Shown here: positions 1 through 9,889 of the stretch, one piece after another
How the letters are laid out: each line of letters begins with the position of its first letter
Numbering within the stretch: position 1 is the stretch's first letter
Made by a program: the position numbers and the translations under genes
The notes under the pieces: generated by a model
Seen by the model: only the letters and a program-made list of their open reading frames with translations
Told to the model about the DNA's origin: nothing
The model's database searches: none
Source of the DNA: Clostridium sp. DSM 17811
GTDB lineage: Bacteria > Bacillota > Clostridia > Clostridiales > Clostridiaceae
Reading direction: 5' to 3'
DNA length: 64,000 bases
NCBI RefSeq assembly: GCF_018861905.1
Contig: NZ_JAHLDU010000004.1
Coordinates: 227,908-291,907 of the forward strand

Positions 1-852
1 TTTTCAGGTGGGGAGCCTTTAGTAAGGCCTGATATTTATGATTTAATAAAGCACGCAGTGAAAGTTGGATTGAGGCCGGTTCTTGGGAGTAATGGAACGC
101 TTATAACTAAAAGAGCTGCTATGGAGTTAAAAAATGCAGGGGTTATGGGTATAGGAATTAGTTTAGACAGTCTTAATCCTAAAAAACATGATGAATTTCG
201 AAGTTACACAGGTGGATGGAGAGAAGCTGTAATTGGCATGAAAAATTGTAGAGAGGCCGGACTTAATTTCCAAATACATACAACGGTAATGAATTGGAAT
301 AAGGATGAAATACTTGATATAACCGATTTTGCGATTGGAATGGGCGCTGTAGCTCATCATACTTTTTTCTTAGTACCAACAGGAAGAGGCGCAGATATTG
401 AAGAAGAATCATTAAATCCAGAGCAATATGAGTCGTTATTAAAGGATATAATGTTAAAACAAAAGGATGTAAACATAGAGCTAAAACCTACATGTGCACC
501 TGAGTTTATGAGAATTGCAAAGGAAATGGGAATGAATCCTAGGTTTAGTCGCGGGTGCTTAGCTGGAACTAGTTATTGTATTATTAGTCCTAGTGGGGAT
601 GTGCAGCCTTGTGCATATCTAAATATTCCAATTGGAAATGTACGAGAGACACCTTTTAGTGAAATTTGGAGAGATAATCATATATTTAAAGAATTAAGAA
701 CTATGAATTACAAAGGTAAGTGTGGGAGTTGCAACTATAAAAAAGACTGCGGTGGATGTCGCGCTCGCGTTGCATATTATAATGATGGGGATTACATGGC
801 AGGCGAAGACTGGTGTTCATATTCTAATGATAATACAAGGAATATAAATTAA
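1..852 (+). CDS. Radical SAM/SPASM heme-biosynthesis protein, NirJ2/AhbD-like (5' end outside window)
   Basis: The reading frame is open from base 1, so the start and the CxxxCxxC cluster lie upstream; GTG at 58 is internal. Visible are the radical SAM glycine-rich motif SGGEP at the very start and a C-terminal auxiliary-cluster region with cysteines in CLAGTSYC, CAYL, CGSCNYKKDCGGC and EDWC. It overlaps the next gene by one base and is followed by two AsnC-type siroheme decarboxylase subunits. That neighbourhood is typical of the siroheme-dependent (alternative) heme pathway, where radical SAM enzymes remove side chains from didecarboxysiroheme or Fe-coproporphyrin. Whether this is the AhbD-type final decarboxylase or the clostridial NirJ2 variant cannot be told from the C-terminal part alone. 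Confidence 0.8.
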   Translation, partial: FSGGEPLVRPDIYDLIKHAVKVGLRPVLGSNGTLITKRAAMELKNAGVMGIGISLDSLNPKKHDEFRSYTGGWREAVIGMKNCREAGLNFQIHTTVMNWNKDEILDITDFAIGMGAVAHHTFFLVPTGRGADIEEESLNPEQYESLLKDIMLKQKDVNIELKPTCAPEFMRIAKEMGMNPRFSRGCLAGTSYCIISPSGDVQPCAYLNIPIGNVRETPFSEIWRDNHIFKELRTMNYKGKCGSCNYKKDCGGCRARVAYYNDGDYMAGEDWCSYSNDNTRNIN

Positions 853-1304
853 TGGATGAAATAAATAAAAATTTACTTAATTTGATTCAGTCTAATTTTC
901 CAATAGAATCAAGACCCTTCAACAAAATTGCAAATGAGTTAAACATTTCAGAAAATCAGGTTATTGATATGATTAAGGAACTTAAAAATGATGGATATAT
1001 TAAACGAATAGGTGGAATTTTTGATTCAAGAAAATTAGGATATTCTAGTACTCTATGTGCAATAAGGGTTCCCTTTGATAGGATTACTGAAGTAGCAGAC
1101 ATTATAAACAGTTATAATGGAGTTACTCATAATTATATTAGAAATCATTCATACAATATGTGGTTTACAGTGATTGCTCCTTCAATAGTTGAGGTTAAAG
1201 AGTTCCTAAATGACATTAAGATTAAAACAGATATTGATGAGATAATTGAGCTCCCTGTAGTTAATTTATTTAAAATTAATGTTGTTTTCAATATTAAGGA
1301 GTGA
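852..1304 (+). CDS. ahbA: Siroheme decarboxylase subunit AhbA (Lrp/AsnC family)
   Basis: The 150-residue protein has an N-terminal winged-helix AsnC-like half (about residues 5-60) and a C-terminal ligand domain containing the stretch HNYIRNHSYNMWFTV, the family's siroheme-binding and catalytic region. AhbA and AhbB together decarboxylate siroheme to 12,18-didecarboxysiroheme in the cytoplasm. Its ATG overlaps the upstream radical SAM stop codon, which implies translational coupling, and ahbB follows after six bases. The family resembles a transcription regulator in sequence, but the paired arrangement beside a radical SAM heme enzyme argues for the enzymatic role. Confidence 0.82.
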   Translation: MDEINKNLLNLIQSNFPIESRPFNKIANELNISENQVIDMIKELKNDGYIKRIGGIFDSRKLGYSSTLCAIRVPFDRITEVADIINSYNGVTHNYIRNHSYNMWFTVIAPSIVEVKEFLNDIKIKTDIDEIIELPVVNLFKINVVFNIKE

Positions 1305-1310
1305 TTATAT

Positions 1311-1784
1311 ATGTTAAGCTGTTTAGATGTAAAAATTATTCGTAAAATTCAAGAAGACATGCCGTTGGTACCAGAACCTTATAAAGAAATAGCTCAGGAA
1401 ATTGGAATTACAGAAAATGAATTAATGGATAAAATTAAGGAATATTGCAAAAGTGGTATTATTCGAAGATTTGGCACTATCTTAAATCATAGAAATGTTG
1501 GATTTAAGGCAAATGCAATGGTTGTGTGGATAGTTTCGAAAGAGCGAATTAAAGAGGTTAGTAAAATCATGATATTATTTCCCCAAGTTAGTCATTGCTA
1601 TCAGAGGTCTACATTTCCGGGGTGGCCGTATAATGTTTTTACAATGGTTCATGGAGAAACGAAGCAGGAATGCGAAAAAGTAGTTATGGCAATTGCAGAA
1701 GCAGTTAATATTAACGAATACGATTTGTTGTACAGTAGTAAAGAACTAAAAAAGGTTAGCATGAAATATTTTATAGAAAAATAA
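1311..1784 (+). CDS. ahbB: Siroheme decarboxylase subunit AhbB (Lrp/AsnC family)
   Basis: The 157-residue partner of AhbA has the same fold order: helix-turn-helix at about residues 20-60, then a ligand domain with HCYQRSTFPGWPYNVFTM. The histidine and the P-x-W-PYN segment are characteristic of AhbB. The ATG at 1311 sits behind an AAGGAGTGAT ribosome site. It is the last gene of the operon, since a T-tailed hairpin follows within 20 bases. In the known pathway the AhbA/AhbB heterodimer catalyses the first committed step after siroheme. Confidence 0.82.
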   Translation: MLSCLDVKIIRKIQEDMPLVPEPYKEIAQEIGITENELMDKIKEYCKSGIIRRFGTILNHRNVGFKANAMVVWIVSKERIKEVSKIMILFPQVSHCYQRSTFPGWPYNVFTMVHGETKQECEKVVMAIAEAVNINEYDLLYSSKELKKVSMKYFIEK

Positions 1785-1800
1785 TTTTAAATAGTATTAA

Positions 1801-1838
1801 AAAATCGTTGCTACATATATGTAATAACGATTTTTTTT
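1801..1838 (+). terminator. Rho-independent terminator of the heme operon
   Basis: Stem arms AAAATCGTT (1801-1809) and AACGATTTT (1826-1834) enclose a smaller TACATATATGTA palindrome. A run of T follows. Confidence 0.85.
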
Positions 1839-1906
1839 ATTATTTATGGGAGACCATTAAATTTAATTATGTTAATGAGAATATATACAAATCATCAAAA
1901 TAATAT

Positions 1907-1933
1907 TAAAGTTGTGTATGTAATGAACGATAT
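1907..1933 (+). promoter_or_regulatory. Sigma-D (sigma-28)-like promoter of the first chemoreceptor gene
   Basis: The sequence reads TAAA (1907-1910), exactly 15 bases, then AACGATAT (1926-1933). The known Bacillus/Clostridium sigma-D consensus is TAAA-N15-GCCGATAT. The start codon lies 35 bases downstream. The same spacing recurs before the other two tandem receptors. Confidence 0.75.
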
Positions 1934-1968
1934 ATTATTGTAATATATTATTTGAGGAGTGTAGATTA

Positions 1969-3681
1969 ATGAAATTTTTTAATAATTTAAAAATGATTCA
2001 GAAATTAGTATCAGCATTTTTACTTGTAGCAGTGTTCCTAGGGTTAGTTGGATTTATTGGAATATATAATATGAAGAATATTAATACAAATGTTAAGGAT
2101 ATTTACAATGATGATTTGATAGGTGTTAAAGACTTAATTAGTATCAAAGCTAATTTATTATCGGTAAAAAGCGATACATTGTTAATTCTTGATCAAAAAA
2201 ATAAAAATGATATACAAACACACAAAGATGATGTAACTAATATGAAAAATGCTACTATCATTCTTATCGCTGAGTATAAAGAAACGATAAATACAGATAT
2301 AGAAAAGACTCAATTTGCTGAATTTGAAAAATTAATGACGGGGTATCGTATTGCAAGAGATGAATTAATTGAAAAGGCAGTTTTAGGAGATTATAAAAAA
2401 GCATATGAACTCTTACCTGCTGCTGATAAAATAAGAGATGATATGTTGATGAGTTTAGATAAAGAATTGAAAATAAACGTTGCTACGTCAAAAGTTGATT
2501 ATGATAAAAGTCAGTCATCATATAAAAGCGCATCAGTTCAAATTAATATAGTGATTGCCATAGGGTTATTGGTTGCTATAGCACTGGGGTTAATAATAGG
2601 AATTGCAATATCAAGACGATTAAAGAAAGTATTAGTAGTTGCACAGTCTCTTGGAGAAAATGATTTATCAAAAACTGTTGATATTGAGAGTAATGATGAA
2701 ATTGGTATTTTATCAAAAGCTTTAAATAAATCTGTAGTTAACTTAAAGATATTAGTTTCTGAAATATCAGAAAGTGCTACTGATATTAGCGCTACTAGCG
2801 AAGAACTATCTGCTACAACAGAGGAAATATCAGCAAAAATGGATCTTGTTAATGAATCAGTAAGGCAAGTATCCATAGGGTCAGAACAGTTAAGCGCCAC
2901 AACGCAGGAAGTAAATGCAACCACAGAAAGTATTGCAGAGAACGTGGCCGATGTGACTTTAAGAGCAAATAAAGCAGTAGAAATTGCTAGTGATATAGAA
3001 GTAAAAGCAGAGAAAGTCAGAGAAAGTGCTGAAATTAGTTTTAATAATGCGAATAAGTTATATGATGAGAAACAGGAAAGTATATTAAAAGCAATTGAAG
3101 ATGGAAAAGTTGTTAGTGAAGTTAAAATAATGGCTGATGAAATAGAAAATATTGCAAGTCAGACAAACCTTCTTGCACTAAATGCGGCGATTGAGGCAGC
3201 AAGAGCAGGGGAACAAGGTAAAGGATTTGCCGTAGTTGCTGATGAAGTAAGAAAATTAGCTGAAGATTCATCAGATGCAGTTCAAAGAATTCAAGAGGTA
3301 ACTTCAAGAGTTGAGGAGGCTTTCAGGAACCTTTCTAGTAATGCTCAGGAAGTGTTAGGCTTTATTGATAATCAAGTTAAACCTGATTATCAATTATTTG
3401 TAGATACAGGTAAACAATATGGCGAAGATGCTGTAGTGTTTAATAAGATATCTTCAAATATTGGAACTTCAATGGATACAGTAAATGAAACTGTATCAGA
3501 AATTAAAAAGGCAATTGAAAATGTATCAGCTACAGCTGAGGAATCTGTTGATAGTACAGAGGAGATACTTGCAAGTGTTAACGAATCGGTTATGGCCATT
3601 GGGGAAATAACAAAAGCTTCTCAAGACCAGGCAATACTAGCTGAGAAATTAAATAGTATGGTTCAAAAATTCAAGCTATAA
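1969..3681 (+). CDS. Methyl-accepting chemotaxis protein (tandem copy 1)
   Basis: This 570-residue transmembrane chemoreceptor has TM1 at about residues 10-32, an extracellular four-helix-bundle sensor of about 155 residues, TM2 at about 192-214, a HAMP domain (about 215-265), and a cytoplasmic signalling hairpin. The hairpin tip reads [20 protein letters not shown], followed by [21 protein letters not shown] helix-breaking stretch with KPDY and VDTGKQYG interrupts the C-terminal coiled coil after the tip. The start is ATG 1969 behind GAGGAGTG. The ligand is unknown. The sensor is the least conserved part among the three tandem copies, while the C-terminal 60 codons are almost identical, so the copies probably differ in what they sense and share output. 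Confidence 0.93.
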   Translation: MKFFNNLKMIQKLVSAFLLVAVFLGLVGFIGIYNMKNINTNVKDIYNDDLIGVKDLISIKANLLSVKSDTLLILDQKNKNDIQTHKDDVTNMKNATIILIAEYKETINTDIEKTQFAEFEKLMTGYRIARDELIEKAVLGDYKKAYELLPAADKIRDDMLMSLDKELKINVATSKVDYDKSQSSYKSASVQINIVIAIGLLVAIALGLIIGIAISRRLKKVLVVAQSLGENDLSKTVDIESNDEIGILSKALNKSVVNLKILVSEISESATDISATSEELSATTEEISAKMDLVNESVRQVSIGSEQLSATTQEVNATTESIAENVADVTLRANKAVEIASDIEVKAEKVRESAEISFNNANKLYDEKQESILKAIEDGKVVSEVKIMADEIENIASQTNLLALNAAIEAARAGEQGKGFAVVADEVRKLAEDSSDAVQRIQEVTSRVEEAFRNLSSNAQEVLGFIDNQVKPDYQLFVDTGKQYGEDAVVFNKISSNIGTSMDTVNETVSEIKKAIENVSATAEESVDSTEEILASVNESVMAIGEITKASQDQAILAEKLNSMVQKFKL

Positions 3682-3702
3682 AACTAATATAAGTAAATTT
3701 CA

Positions 3703-3749
3703 CCATATAGAGTAGACAAATAAAGTCTAAGCTATATGGCATTTTTTTT
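3703..3749 (+). terminator. Rho-independent terminator after receptor 1
   Basis: Arms CCATATAG (3703-3710) and CTATATGG (3732-3739), with an inner AGAC/GTCT pair, are followed by eight T. An almost identical copy follows receptor 2. Confidence 0.85.
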
Positions 3750-3842
3750 ATTGTTTTTATATGTATACATTGTAACATTTTATATAAAAATGTGATTTTA
3801 ACAATATTATTTGAAAGATTTTAATATATTATTAAATTTTGT

Positions 3843-3869
3843 TAAAGTTAAATGCAAATAGAACGATTA
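3843..3869 (+). promoter_or_regulatory. Sigma-D-like promoter of receptor 2, with a long leader
   Basis: TAAA (3843-3846), 15 bases, then AACGATTA (3862-3869). The leader to the start codon is about 150 bases. Just before the ribosome site it holds a small hairpin (GCAT/ATGC, about 3980-4000), which is kept by different pairings in receptor 3. Confidence 0.65.
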
Positions 3870-4021
3870 TAATAGAGACTTAGAAAAAGTTTTAATGATA
3901 TTTGACAATTAAATGTAAAACTATAGAAAAATATGAAACATTATAGATGTTTGTTTAAAAAATTATAAAAATCAATCAGTGTAGCATGTGATGCACTAGA
4001 TATAATTAGGAGTGATTGTTA

Positions 4022-5734
4022 ATGAGATGGTTTACTAATTTAAAAATGATTAAAAAACTAGTGTCAGCATTTGTTTTAGTTGCATTGTTTATAGGTATTG
4101 TTGGGTTTATTGGAATGACTAATATAAAAAATATCAATAAAAATCTGGGGAACATTTATAATATAGATTTAATAGGGGTAAATGATATTTCTAATATCAA
4201 AGCAAATTTATTGGAAATAAGAGGAGATTTGTTGTTGCTTGCTGCTCCAACAAATAAAAGTGATTTGCAAAAAAACAAAGACAATATTGCAACTCTTATA
4301 ACCAATAATAATAAACTTATTGTAGAATACAAGACTACTATTACATCTGATTTAGATAGACAACAATTTACGGAATTTGAAAAACTACTTGTGGATTATA
4401 ATGCAGGTATTGAGGACGTAATTAAACAAATTGATGGGGGCGACTATAAAAAAGCAGATGCACTTGTTCCAGTACTTTCTAAGATTAGAATAAACATGTT
4501 CGAAGTTCTACAAAAAGAGTCAAAACTAGCTATGAGTATGGCGAAAATCGATTATGATAATAGTCAAGTAACATATAATAGCTCATATGTTATTATTGCA
4601 ATAATAACTTTATTAGGCTTATTTGTTGCAATTGCATTGGGGTTAATAATTGCTATTTCGATATCGAGGAGGATAAAGAAGGTTGTTATTGTAGCTGGAG
4701 CACTTTGCGAAAATGATTTATCAAAAACTGTTGATATTGACAATAAGGATGAAATTGGTATTTTAGCAAAAGCTTTAAACAAGGCGATATTCAATTTAAA
4801 AACATTAATTTCTGAAATATCAGAAAGTGCTACTGATATTAGCGCTACCAGTGAAGAATTATCTGCTACAACAGAAGAAATATCGGCAAAAATGGATCTT
4901 GTTAATGAATCCGTAAGACAAGTGTCTATAGGTGCACAACAGTTAAGTGCAACGGCCGAAGAAGTAAATGCGACAACAGAAAGCATTGCAGAGAATGTGA
5001 GGGGTATAACTTTAAGAGCAAATAATGGAACTAAGATTGCTAGTGACATAGGCATAAAAGCTAAGAAAATTATGAAAAATGCAGAGGACAGTAATATTAA
5101 TGCAAAAAAATTAGGTGAAGAGAAACAAGAAAAAATATTAAAAGCAATTGAAGAAGGAAAGGTTGTAAGTGAAGTTAAGATAATGGCAGATGAAATAGAA
5201 AACATAGCAAGTCAGACAAATCTTCTTGCACTTAATGCAGCTATTGAAGCAGCAAGAGCCGGAGAACAAGGTAAGGGGTTTGCTGTGGTTGCAGATGAAG
5301 TTAGAAAATTAGCAGAAGATTCATCAGCTGCAGTTCAAAAAATTCAAGAGGTAACTTTAAGAGTTGAAGCTGCATTTCAGAATCTTTCAAGTAATGCACA
5401 AGAGGTGTTGAATTATCTTATTATTACAGTTACACCTGATTATATATCGTTTGTAGATACAGGTAAACAATATGGCATAGATGCCGTAATATTTAATGAG
5501 TTATCCTCCGATATAGGAACTTCAATGGATACAGTAAATGAAACAGTGTCAGAGATTAAAAAAGCAATTGAAAATGTATCAGCTACAGCTGAGGAATCTG
5601 TTGATAGTACAGAGGAGATACTTGCAAGTGTTAACGAATCGGTTATGGCCATTGGTGAAATAACAAAAGCTTCTCAAGACCAGGCAATACTAGCTGAGAA
5701 ATTAAATAGTATGGTTCAAAAATTCAAGCTATAA
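4022..5734 (+). CDS. Methyl-accepting chemotaxis protein (tandem copy 2)
   Basis: The 570-residue paralogue has the same plan as copy 1: TM1, a four-helix sensor, TM2 at about 190-212, HAMP, and a signalling hairpin with [21 protein letters not shown] chose ATG 4022, nine bases after AGGAG; the in-frame TTG at 4016 is only three bases from that site. The sensor domain has diverged (for example [16 protein letters not shown] against the matching part of copy 1). From about codon 500 to past the stop, the DNA is nearly identical to copy 1, which looks like recent duplication or gene conversion. The ligand is not predictable. Confidence 0.93.
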   Translation: MRWFTNLKMIKKLVSAFVLVALFIGIVGFIGMTNIKNINKNLGNIYNIDLIGVNDISNIKANLLEIRGDLLLLAAPTNKSDLQKNKDNIATLITNNNKLIVEYKTTITSDLDRQQFTEFEKLLVDYNAGIEDVIKQIDGGDYKKADALVPVLSKIRINMFEVLQKESKLAMSMAKIDYDNSQVTYNSSYVIIAIITLLGLFVAIALGLIIAISISRRIKKVVIVAGALCENDLSKTVDIDNKDEIGILAKALNKAIFNLKTLISEISESATDISATSEELSATTEEISAKMDLVNESVRQVSIGAQQLSATAEEVNATTESIAENVRGITLRANNGTKIASDIGIKAKKIMKNAEDSNINAKKLGEEKQEKILKAIEEGKVVSEVKIMADEIENIASQTNLLALNAAIEAARAGEQGKGFAVVADEVRKLAEDSSAAVQKIQEVTLRVEAAFQNLSSNAQEVLNYLIITVTPDYISFVDTGKQYGIDAVIFNELSSDIGTSMDTVNETVSEIKKAIENVSATAEESVDSTEEILASVNESVMAIGEITKASQDQAILAEKLNSMVQKFKL

Positions 5735-5755
5735 AACTAATATAAGTAAATTTTA

Positions 5756-5802
5756 CCATATAGAGTAGACAAATAAAGTCTAAGCTATATGGCATTTTTT
5801 TT
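5756..5802 (+). terminator. Rho-independent terminator after receptor 2
   Basis: It has the same CCATATAG/CTATATGG stem and T-run as the terminator of receptor 1. Confidence 0.85.
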
Positions 5803-5895
5803 ATTATTTTTATATACGTCTATTGTAGTGTTTTATACAAAAATGAGATTTTAACAATATTATTTGAGGATTTTTAATATATTATTAAATTTTGT

Positions 5896-5922
5896 TAAAG
5901 TTAAATGCAAATATGACGATTA
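5896..5922 (+). promoter_or_regulatory. Sigma-D-like promoter of receptor 3
   Basis: TAAA (5896-5899), 15 bases, then GACGATTA (5915-5922). The leader is about 140 bases long, as for receptor 2. Confidence 0.65.
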
Positions 5923-6065
5923 TATTAGTGACTTAGAAAAAGATTTAATGATATTTGACAATTAAATGTGAAACTATAGAAAAATATGAAATATTACAGA
6001 AAGTTGTTTAAAAAATTAATCAGTGTAGCGTGTGCTGCACTAGATATAATCAGGAGTGATTGTTA

Positions 6066-7778
6066 ATGAAATGGTTTAATAATTTAAAAATGATTCAAAA
6101 ACTAGTGTCAGCATTTGTTTTAGTTGCATTGTTTATAGGTATTGTTGGGTTTATAGGGGTGACTAATATTAAGAACATGAATAAAAATCTTGAAAATATT
6201 TATAATAATGATATGAAAGGTTTAGATGGTATTATCAATATTAAATCAAATTTATTAGAAATTAGAGGATATTTATTGGTGGTTACTGATCCGATAAATA
6301 AAAAAGATCTACAAAAATATAAAGATTCTATTACAAGTCTTGAAGGGAGTAATAATAAATTTATAGCTGATTATAAGACTACAATTGTAAGTGATTTAGA
6401 TAGGAAACAATTCGTAGAATTTGAAAAATTACTTGGTAATTATAGTACGGGATATAGTGAAGTAATTAAGCAAGTTGATGCGGGTGACTACAAAAGAGCA
6501 AATATACTATTTGCAGGTCTTTATGAGAGCAGAGTGGTTATGTCTACAACTCTAACGAAGAAGGTAGAATTAATTAAAAAAATGGCGAAAGATGATTATG
6601 ATAATAGTCAATCATTATATAATAGTGCATATGTTAAAATTGTAACAATGACTGTGGTGGGTTTATTTGTCGCAATTGCACTCGGATTAATAATTGCTAT
6701 TTCAATATCAAGGAGAATAAAGAAGGTTGTGATTGTAGCTGGAGCACTTTGCGAAAATGATTTATCAAAAACTATTGATATTGATAATAATGATGAAATT
6801 GGTATTTTAGCGAAAGCATTAAATAAAGCTATAATAAATTTAAAAACATTAATTGGAGAAATATCAGCAGGTGCTACTGATATTAGCGCTACCAGTGAAG
6901 AACTATCTGCTACAACAGAAGAAATATCAGCAAAAATGGATCTTGTTAATGAGTCCGTAAGACAAGTATCTATAGGTGCAGAACAGTTAAGTGCCACAAC
7001 AGAGGAAGTAAATGCTACCACAGAAAGTATTGCAGAAAACGTGGTAGAGGTAACATTAAAAGCAAATAATGGAACTAAGATTGCAAGTAACACAGAGATA
7101 AATGCAGAAAAAATCAGTAAAAATGCTGAAATTAATGCGAATATTTCAAATAAAATATATGATGAGAAGCAAGAAAGAATATTAAAAGCAATTGAAGAAG
7201 GAAAGGTTGTTAGTGAAGTTAAAATAATGGCAGATGAAATAGAAAATATAGCAAGTCAAACAAACCTTCTTGCACTTAATGCAGCTATCGAAGCGGCAAG
7301 AGCAGGAGAGCAAGGTAAGGGGTTTGCTGTGGTTGCAGATGAGGTTAGACAACTGGCTGAAGATTCATCGAGTACGGTTAAAAAAATTCAAGAGGTAACT
7401 GCAAAAGTTGAAAAGGCATTCCAAAATCTTTCCATCAATGCTCAAGATGTATTAGCTTTTATGGATAGTAATGTTAAACCGGATTATAAATTGTTTGTAG
7501 ATACGAGCAAAAAATATGGAACAGATGCAGTAGTCTTTAATAAGTTGAGTTCAGAGATTGGAGATTCGATGAATATTGTAAATGAAACAGTGGCAGAAAT
7601 TAAAAAAGCAATTGAAAATGTATCAGCTACAGCTGAGGAATCGGTAGCTAGTACAGAAGAGATACTCGCAAGTGTTAACGAATCGGTTATGGCCATTGGT
7701 GAAATAACAAAAGCTTCTCAAGACCAGGCAATACTAGCTGAGAAATTAAATAGTATGGTTCAAAAATTCAAATTGTAA
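6066..7778 (+). CDS. Methyl-accepting chemotaxis protein (tandem copy 3)
   Basis: The 570-residue third tandem chemoreceptor begins at ATG 6066 behind CAGGAGTG; the in-frame TTG at 6060 is too close to that site. It has TM1 at about residues 10-32, a four-helix sensor, TM2, HAMP, and the conserved signalling tip followed by [20 protein letters not shown]. The sensor again differs most ([18 protein letters not shown] region). The last 50 codons are nearly the same DNA as in copies 1 and 2, but the downstream terminator is unrelated, so the duplicated unit ends at the stop codon. It feeds the CheA/CheW pathway, whose genes are not in this window. Confidence 0.93.
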   Translation: MKWFNNLKMIQKLVSAFVLVALFIGIVGFIGVTNIKNMNKNLENIYNNDMKGLDGIINIKSNLLEIRGYLLVVTDPINKKDLQKYKDSITSLEGSNNKFIADYKTTIVSDLDRKQFVEFEKLLGNYSTGYSEVIKQVDAGDYKRANILFAGLYESRVVMSTTLTKKVELIKKMAKDDYDNSQSLYNSAYVKIVTMTVVGLFVAIALGLIIAISISRRIKKVVIVAGALCENDLSKTIDIDNNDEIGILAKALNKAIINLKTLIGEISAGATDISATSEELSATTEEISAKMDLVNESVRQVSIGAEQLSATTEEVNATTESIAENVVEVTLKANNGTKIASNTEINAEKISKNAEINANISNKIYDEKQERILKAIEEGKVVSEVKIMADEIENIASQTNLLALNAAIEAARAGEQGKGFAVVADEVRQLAEDSSSTVKKIQEVTAKVEKAFQNLSINAQDVLAFMDSNVKPDYKLFVDTSKKYGTDAVVFNKLSSEIGDSMNIVNETVAEIKKAIENVSATAEESVASTEEILASVNESVMAIGEITKASQDQAILAEKLNSMVQKFKL

Positions 7779-7788
7779 ATAGAATATT

Positions 7789-7825
7789 AAAAACCGATAA
7801 GATTTTATAAATCTTATCGGTTTTT
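7789..7825 (+). terminator. Rho-independent terminator after receptor 3
   Basis: Arms AAAAACCGATAAGATTT and AATCTTATCGGTTTTT surround a TATA loop. The sequence differs from the terminators of copies 1 and 2. Confidence 0.85.
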
Positions 7826-8092
7826 AATATAATGTTTCAGATTAAATGTAATATTTGTATCCGATATTTCATTTAAAATAAACGATTATGTGAAAATATT
7901 ATCAATGTTCTTACTCTTTATAAATTATAATATATTATTGTTCTTAGTACATCTTATATTAAAAATATGATTATAGTTATTTACATAAATGTTTATAATT
8001 TTGAACATGATTTGCTGGAATATTAAATTGTAATAATTATGTTATAATATATATAATGTATGAATCTGGAATGTTAAAGGGGGAATCACATA

Positions 8093-8854
8093 ATGGATAA
8101 AATTGATAAGACTACATTAAAACCTTTGGAGCAATATCCAGGTCTGAATAAAATGTTTAGTCCAATAAAGAGTACGAAAGTTTACGAGCAAGTAATTGAA
8201 CAAATAAAAAGTATGATTGATCAAGGTATGCTTAAAAAAGGTGATAAACTACCTTCAGAGAGAAGCTTAGTGCAACAATTAGAAGTTAGTAGGGCCTCGA
8301 TTCGAGAGGCTCTTCGGGCATTAGAAGTCATTGGACTTATAGATTGCAGACAAGGGGAAGGAAGTTATATAAAGGCAAGTTTTCAGGATAATTTATTTGA
8401 ACCATTATCAATTATGTTTATGTTAGAAGGAAGTAATCAAGAAGAGATATGGGAGCTCAGAAAAATTATGGAGGTTGAGGCTGCAGGTCTTGCTTCAAAG
8501 AGAATAACAGATGAACAATTAATAGAGCTTAAGGAGCTTACACAAAAATTTATAAATTGTGATGATGAAGATATTAATTCTGAAATAGATAAAAAATTTC
8601 ATTATAAGATTGCAGAATGCTCAGGTAATGTTTTAATTTTTGATATTCTAAAAACAGTTTCAACACTTGTAGATCATTTTATAAAGGATGCAAGAAAATT
8701 AATAATAGTTCATGAAGGGAATAAGGAAATTCTTTTTTCTCAACATAATGAGATATATTTAGCGATGGAAAGACATAGTTCCTCAGATGCCAGAAAAGCA
8801 ATGCGAGAACATTTAGATTTTGCAAATAAGTATAAGAGTGAAAGGACAAAATAA
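8093..8854 (+). CDS. GntR-family FCD-type regulator of lactate use (LldR-like)
   Basis: The 253-residue protein has an N-terminal winged helix (about residues 25-95) with the family motif LPSERSLVQQLEVSRASIREAL and an all-helical FCD ligand domain (about 110-240). That domain has acidic and histidine residues consistent with metal and organic-acid binding (DKKFHYKIAECSGN and the later EHLDFANKY). FadR/LldR-group regulators bind TGGTnnnACCA palindromes and usually respond to lactate. Three such palindromes lie downstream, at 9002, 12745 and 14805, each before a lactate-oxidation gene. It is probably a repressor released by lactate. It has its own start (AAAGGGGGAATC before ATG 8093) and its own terminator. 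Confidence 0.85.
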   Translation: MDKIDKTTLKPLEQYPGLNKMFSPIKSTKVYEQVIEQIKSMIDQGMLKKGDKLPSERSLVQQLEVSRASIREALRALEVIGLIDCRQGEGSYIKASFQDNLFEPLSIMFMLEGSNQEEIWELRKIMEVEAAGLASKRITDEQLIELKELTQKFINCDDEDINSEIDKKFHYKIAECSGNVLIFDILKTVSTLVDHFIKDARKLIIVHEGNKEILFSQHNEIYLAMERHSSSDARKAMREHLDFANKYKSERTK

Positions 8855-8879
8855 AAAATATAATGATTTTCATAAAATC

Positions 8880-8925
8880 AAAGGTGAGGGCAATAACAAA
8901 TATTGCTCTCGCCTTTAATTTTTCA
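8880..8925 (+). terminator. Rho-independent terminator of the regulator gene
   Basis: Arms AAAGGTGAGGGCAATA (8880-8895) and TATTGCTCTCGCCTTT (8901-8916) are followed by AATTTTT. Confidence 0.88.
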
Positions 8926-9001
8926 ACAAAAAAATAAACACTGTTAATTAAATAACAATAGTAGAAATGTTTTGAATAGTGTGTTATTATAAATTAAAAG
9001 G

Positions 9002-9012
9002 TGGTCAGACCA
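9002..9012 (+). promoter_or_regulatory. Predicted LldR-type operator 1
   Basis: TGGTCAGACCA is a perfect dyad of the TGGTnnnACCA class, 56 bases before the first etfB start. AT-rich promoter-like sequence lies just upstream (8972-9000). Confidence 0.75.
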
Positions 9013-9067
9013 TCTAGCCAATAATGAGTTTTTAGAATTCTATACAAAATGTAGGAGGAATAAATAT

Positions 9068-9856
9068 ATGGAAATTTTAGTTTGTATAAAACAAGTTCCA
9101 GGTACTTCAAATGTTGAGGTAGATCCAGTTACAGGAGTTTTAAAAAGAGATGGTGTAGATTCTAAAATGAATCCTTTCGATTTGTTTGCGTTAGAAACAG
9201 CTCTTAAAATTAAGGAACAAAAGGGTGGACTAATTAAAGTTATAACAATGGGACCCCCTCAAGCAAAGGATGTTATTCGCGAAGCATATATGATGGGAGC
9301 AGACGAAGGTGCATTAATTTCGGATAGAAAGTTTGCAGGAGCAGATGTTCTAGCTACATCTTATACAATTTCTCAAGGTGTAAGAAAAATGGGCAAATTT
9401 GATCTTATATTATGTGGAAAGCAAACAACTGATGGTGATACTGCTCAAGTAGGACCGGAAATGGCTGAATACCTAAATATTCCACATATTGCAAACGTTT
9501 TAAAAATAATAGAATTGAAGGAAAAATCAATTGTTGTAGAGATGGATATGGCAAATACTATAGAAGTAGCAGAAGTTCAATTTCCATGTCTTTTAACTGT
9601 AGATAAAGACATATATCAGCCAAGGCTTCCATCTTATAGGAAAAAATTAGCTACAAAAGATAGAGAAATAAAAATGATAACATTAAATGATTTTGAAGAT
9701 AAGGATGAAAAGAAATATGGACTTAATGGTTCACCAACACAAGTTGAGAGAATATTCCCACCAGCAGTGAATAATGATCGTGAAACATGGACAGGTAGCG
9801 GTGCAGAACTTAGTTTAAAAATGGCAACAAAACTTAAAGAATTAAAATTCGTATAA
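9068..9856 (+). CDS. lctB: Electron transfer flavoprotein beta subunit of the lactate dehydrogenase complex (set 1)
   Basis: This 262-residue EtfB starts [19 protein letters not shown] and has the beta-subunit signature [18 protein letters not shown] near residue 125. It binds the flavin that in bifurcating Etfs splits an electron pair between a high- and a low-potential acceptor. Its neighbours are a ferredoxin-fused EtfA, a GlcD-type dehydrogenase, a lactate permease and LarA. This matches the known A. woodii lct operon, in which lactate oxidation by NAD+ is driven by simultaneous oxidation of reduced ferredoxin. ATG 9068 follows GGAGGAATAAAT. Arginine codons are mostly AGA/AGG, as in the surrounding chromosome. 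Confidence 0.9.
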   Translation: MEILVCIKQVPGTSNVEVDPVTGVLKRDGVDSKMNPFDLFALETALKIKEQKGGLIKVITMGPPQAKDVIREAYMMGADEGALISDRKFAGADVLATSYTISQGVRKMGKFDLILCGKQTTDGDTAQVGPEMAEYLNIPHIANVLKIIELKEKSIVVEMDMANTIEVAEVQFPCLLTVDKDIYQPRLPSYRKKLATKDREIKMITLNDFEDKDEKKYGLNGSPTQVERIFPPAVNNDRETWTGSGAELSLKMATKLKELKFV

Positions 9857-9889
9857 TGAATTAAATTATATAAGAAGGGTGGAGTTCTA

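Larger units (their letters stand above)
3523..4030 (+). repeat. Direct repeat: receptor 3' end, terminator and leader (copy 1)
   Basis: The receptor 3' end plus terminator (about 3523-3755) matches 5576-5808 with only a few mismatches. The following leader (about 3825-4030) matches about 5868-6074 with more changes. It records tandem duplication of the receptor gene with its control region. Confidence 0.85.
5576..6074 (+). repeat. Direct repeat: receptor 3' end, terminator and leader (copy 2)
   Basis: This is the counterpart of 3523-4030. The terminator core is unchanged. The leader carries substitutions that keep the promoter spacing and a small hairpin. Confidence 0.85.

Noticed and set aside
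2538..2924. Reverse-strand open frames inside the chemoreceptor genes
   Set aside because: They are shadows of the coiled-coil coding sequence, repeated at the same place in all three copies, with no ribosome sites.
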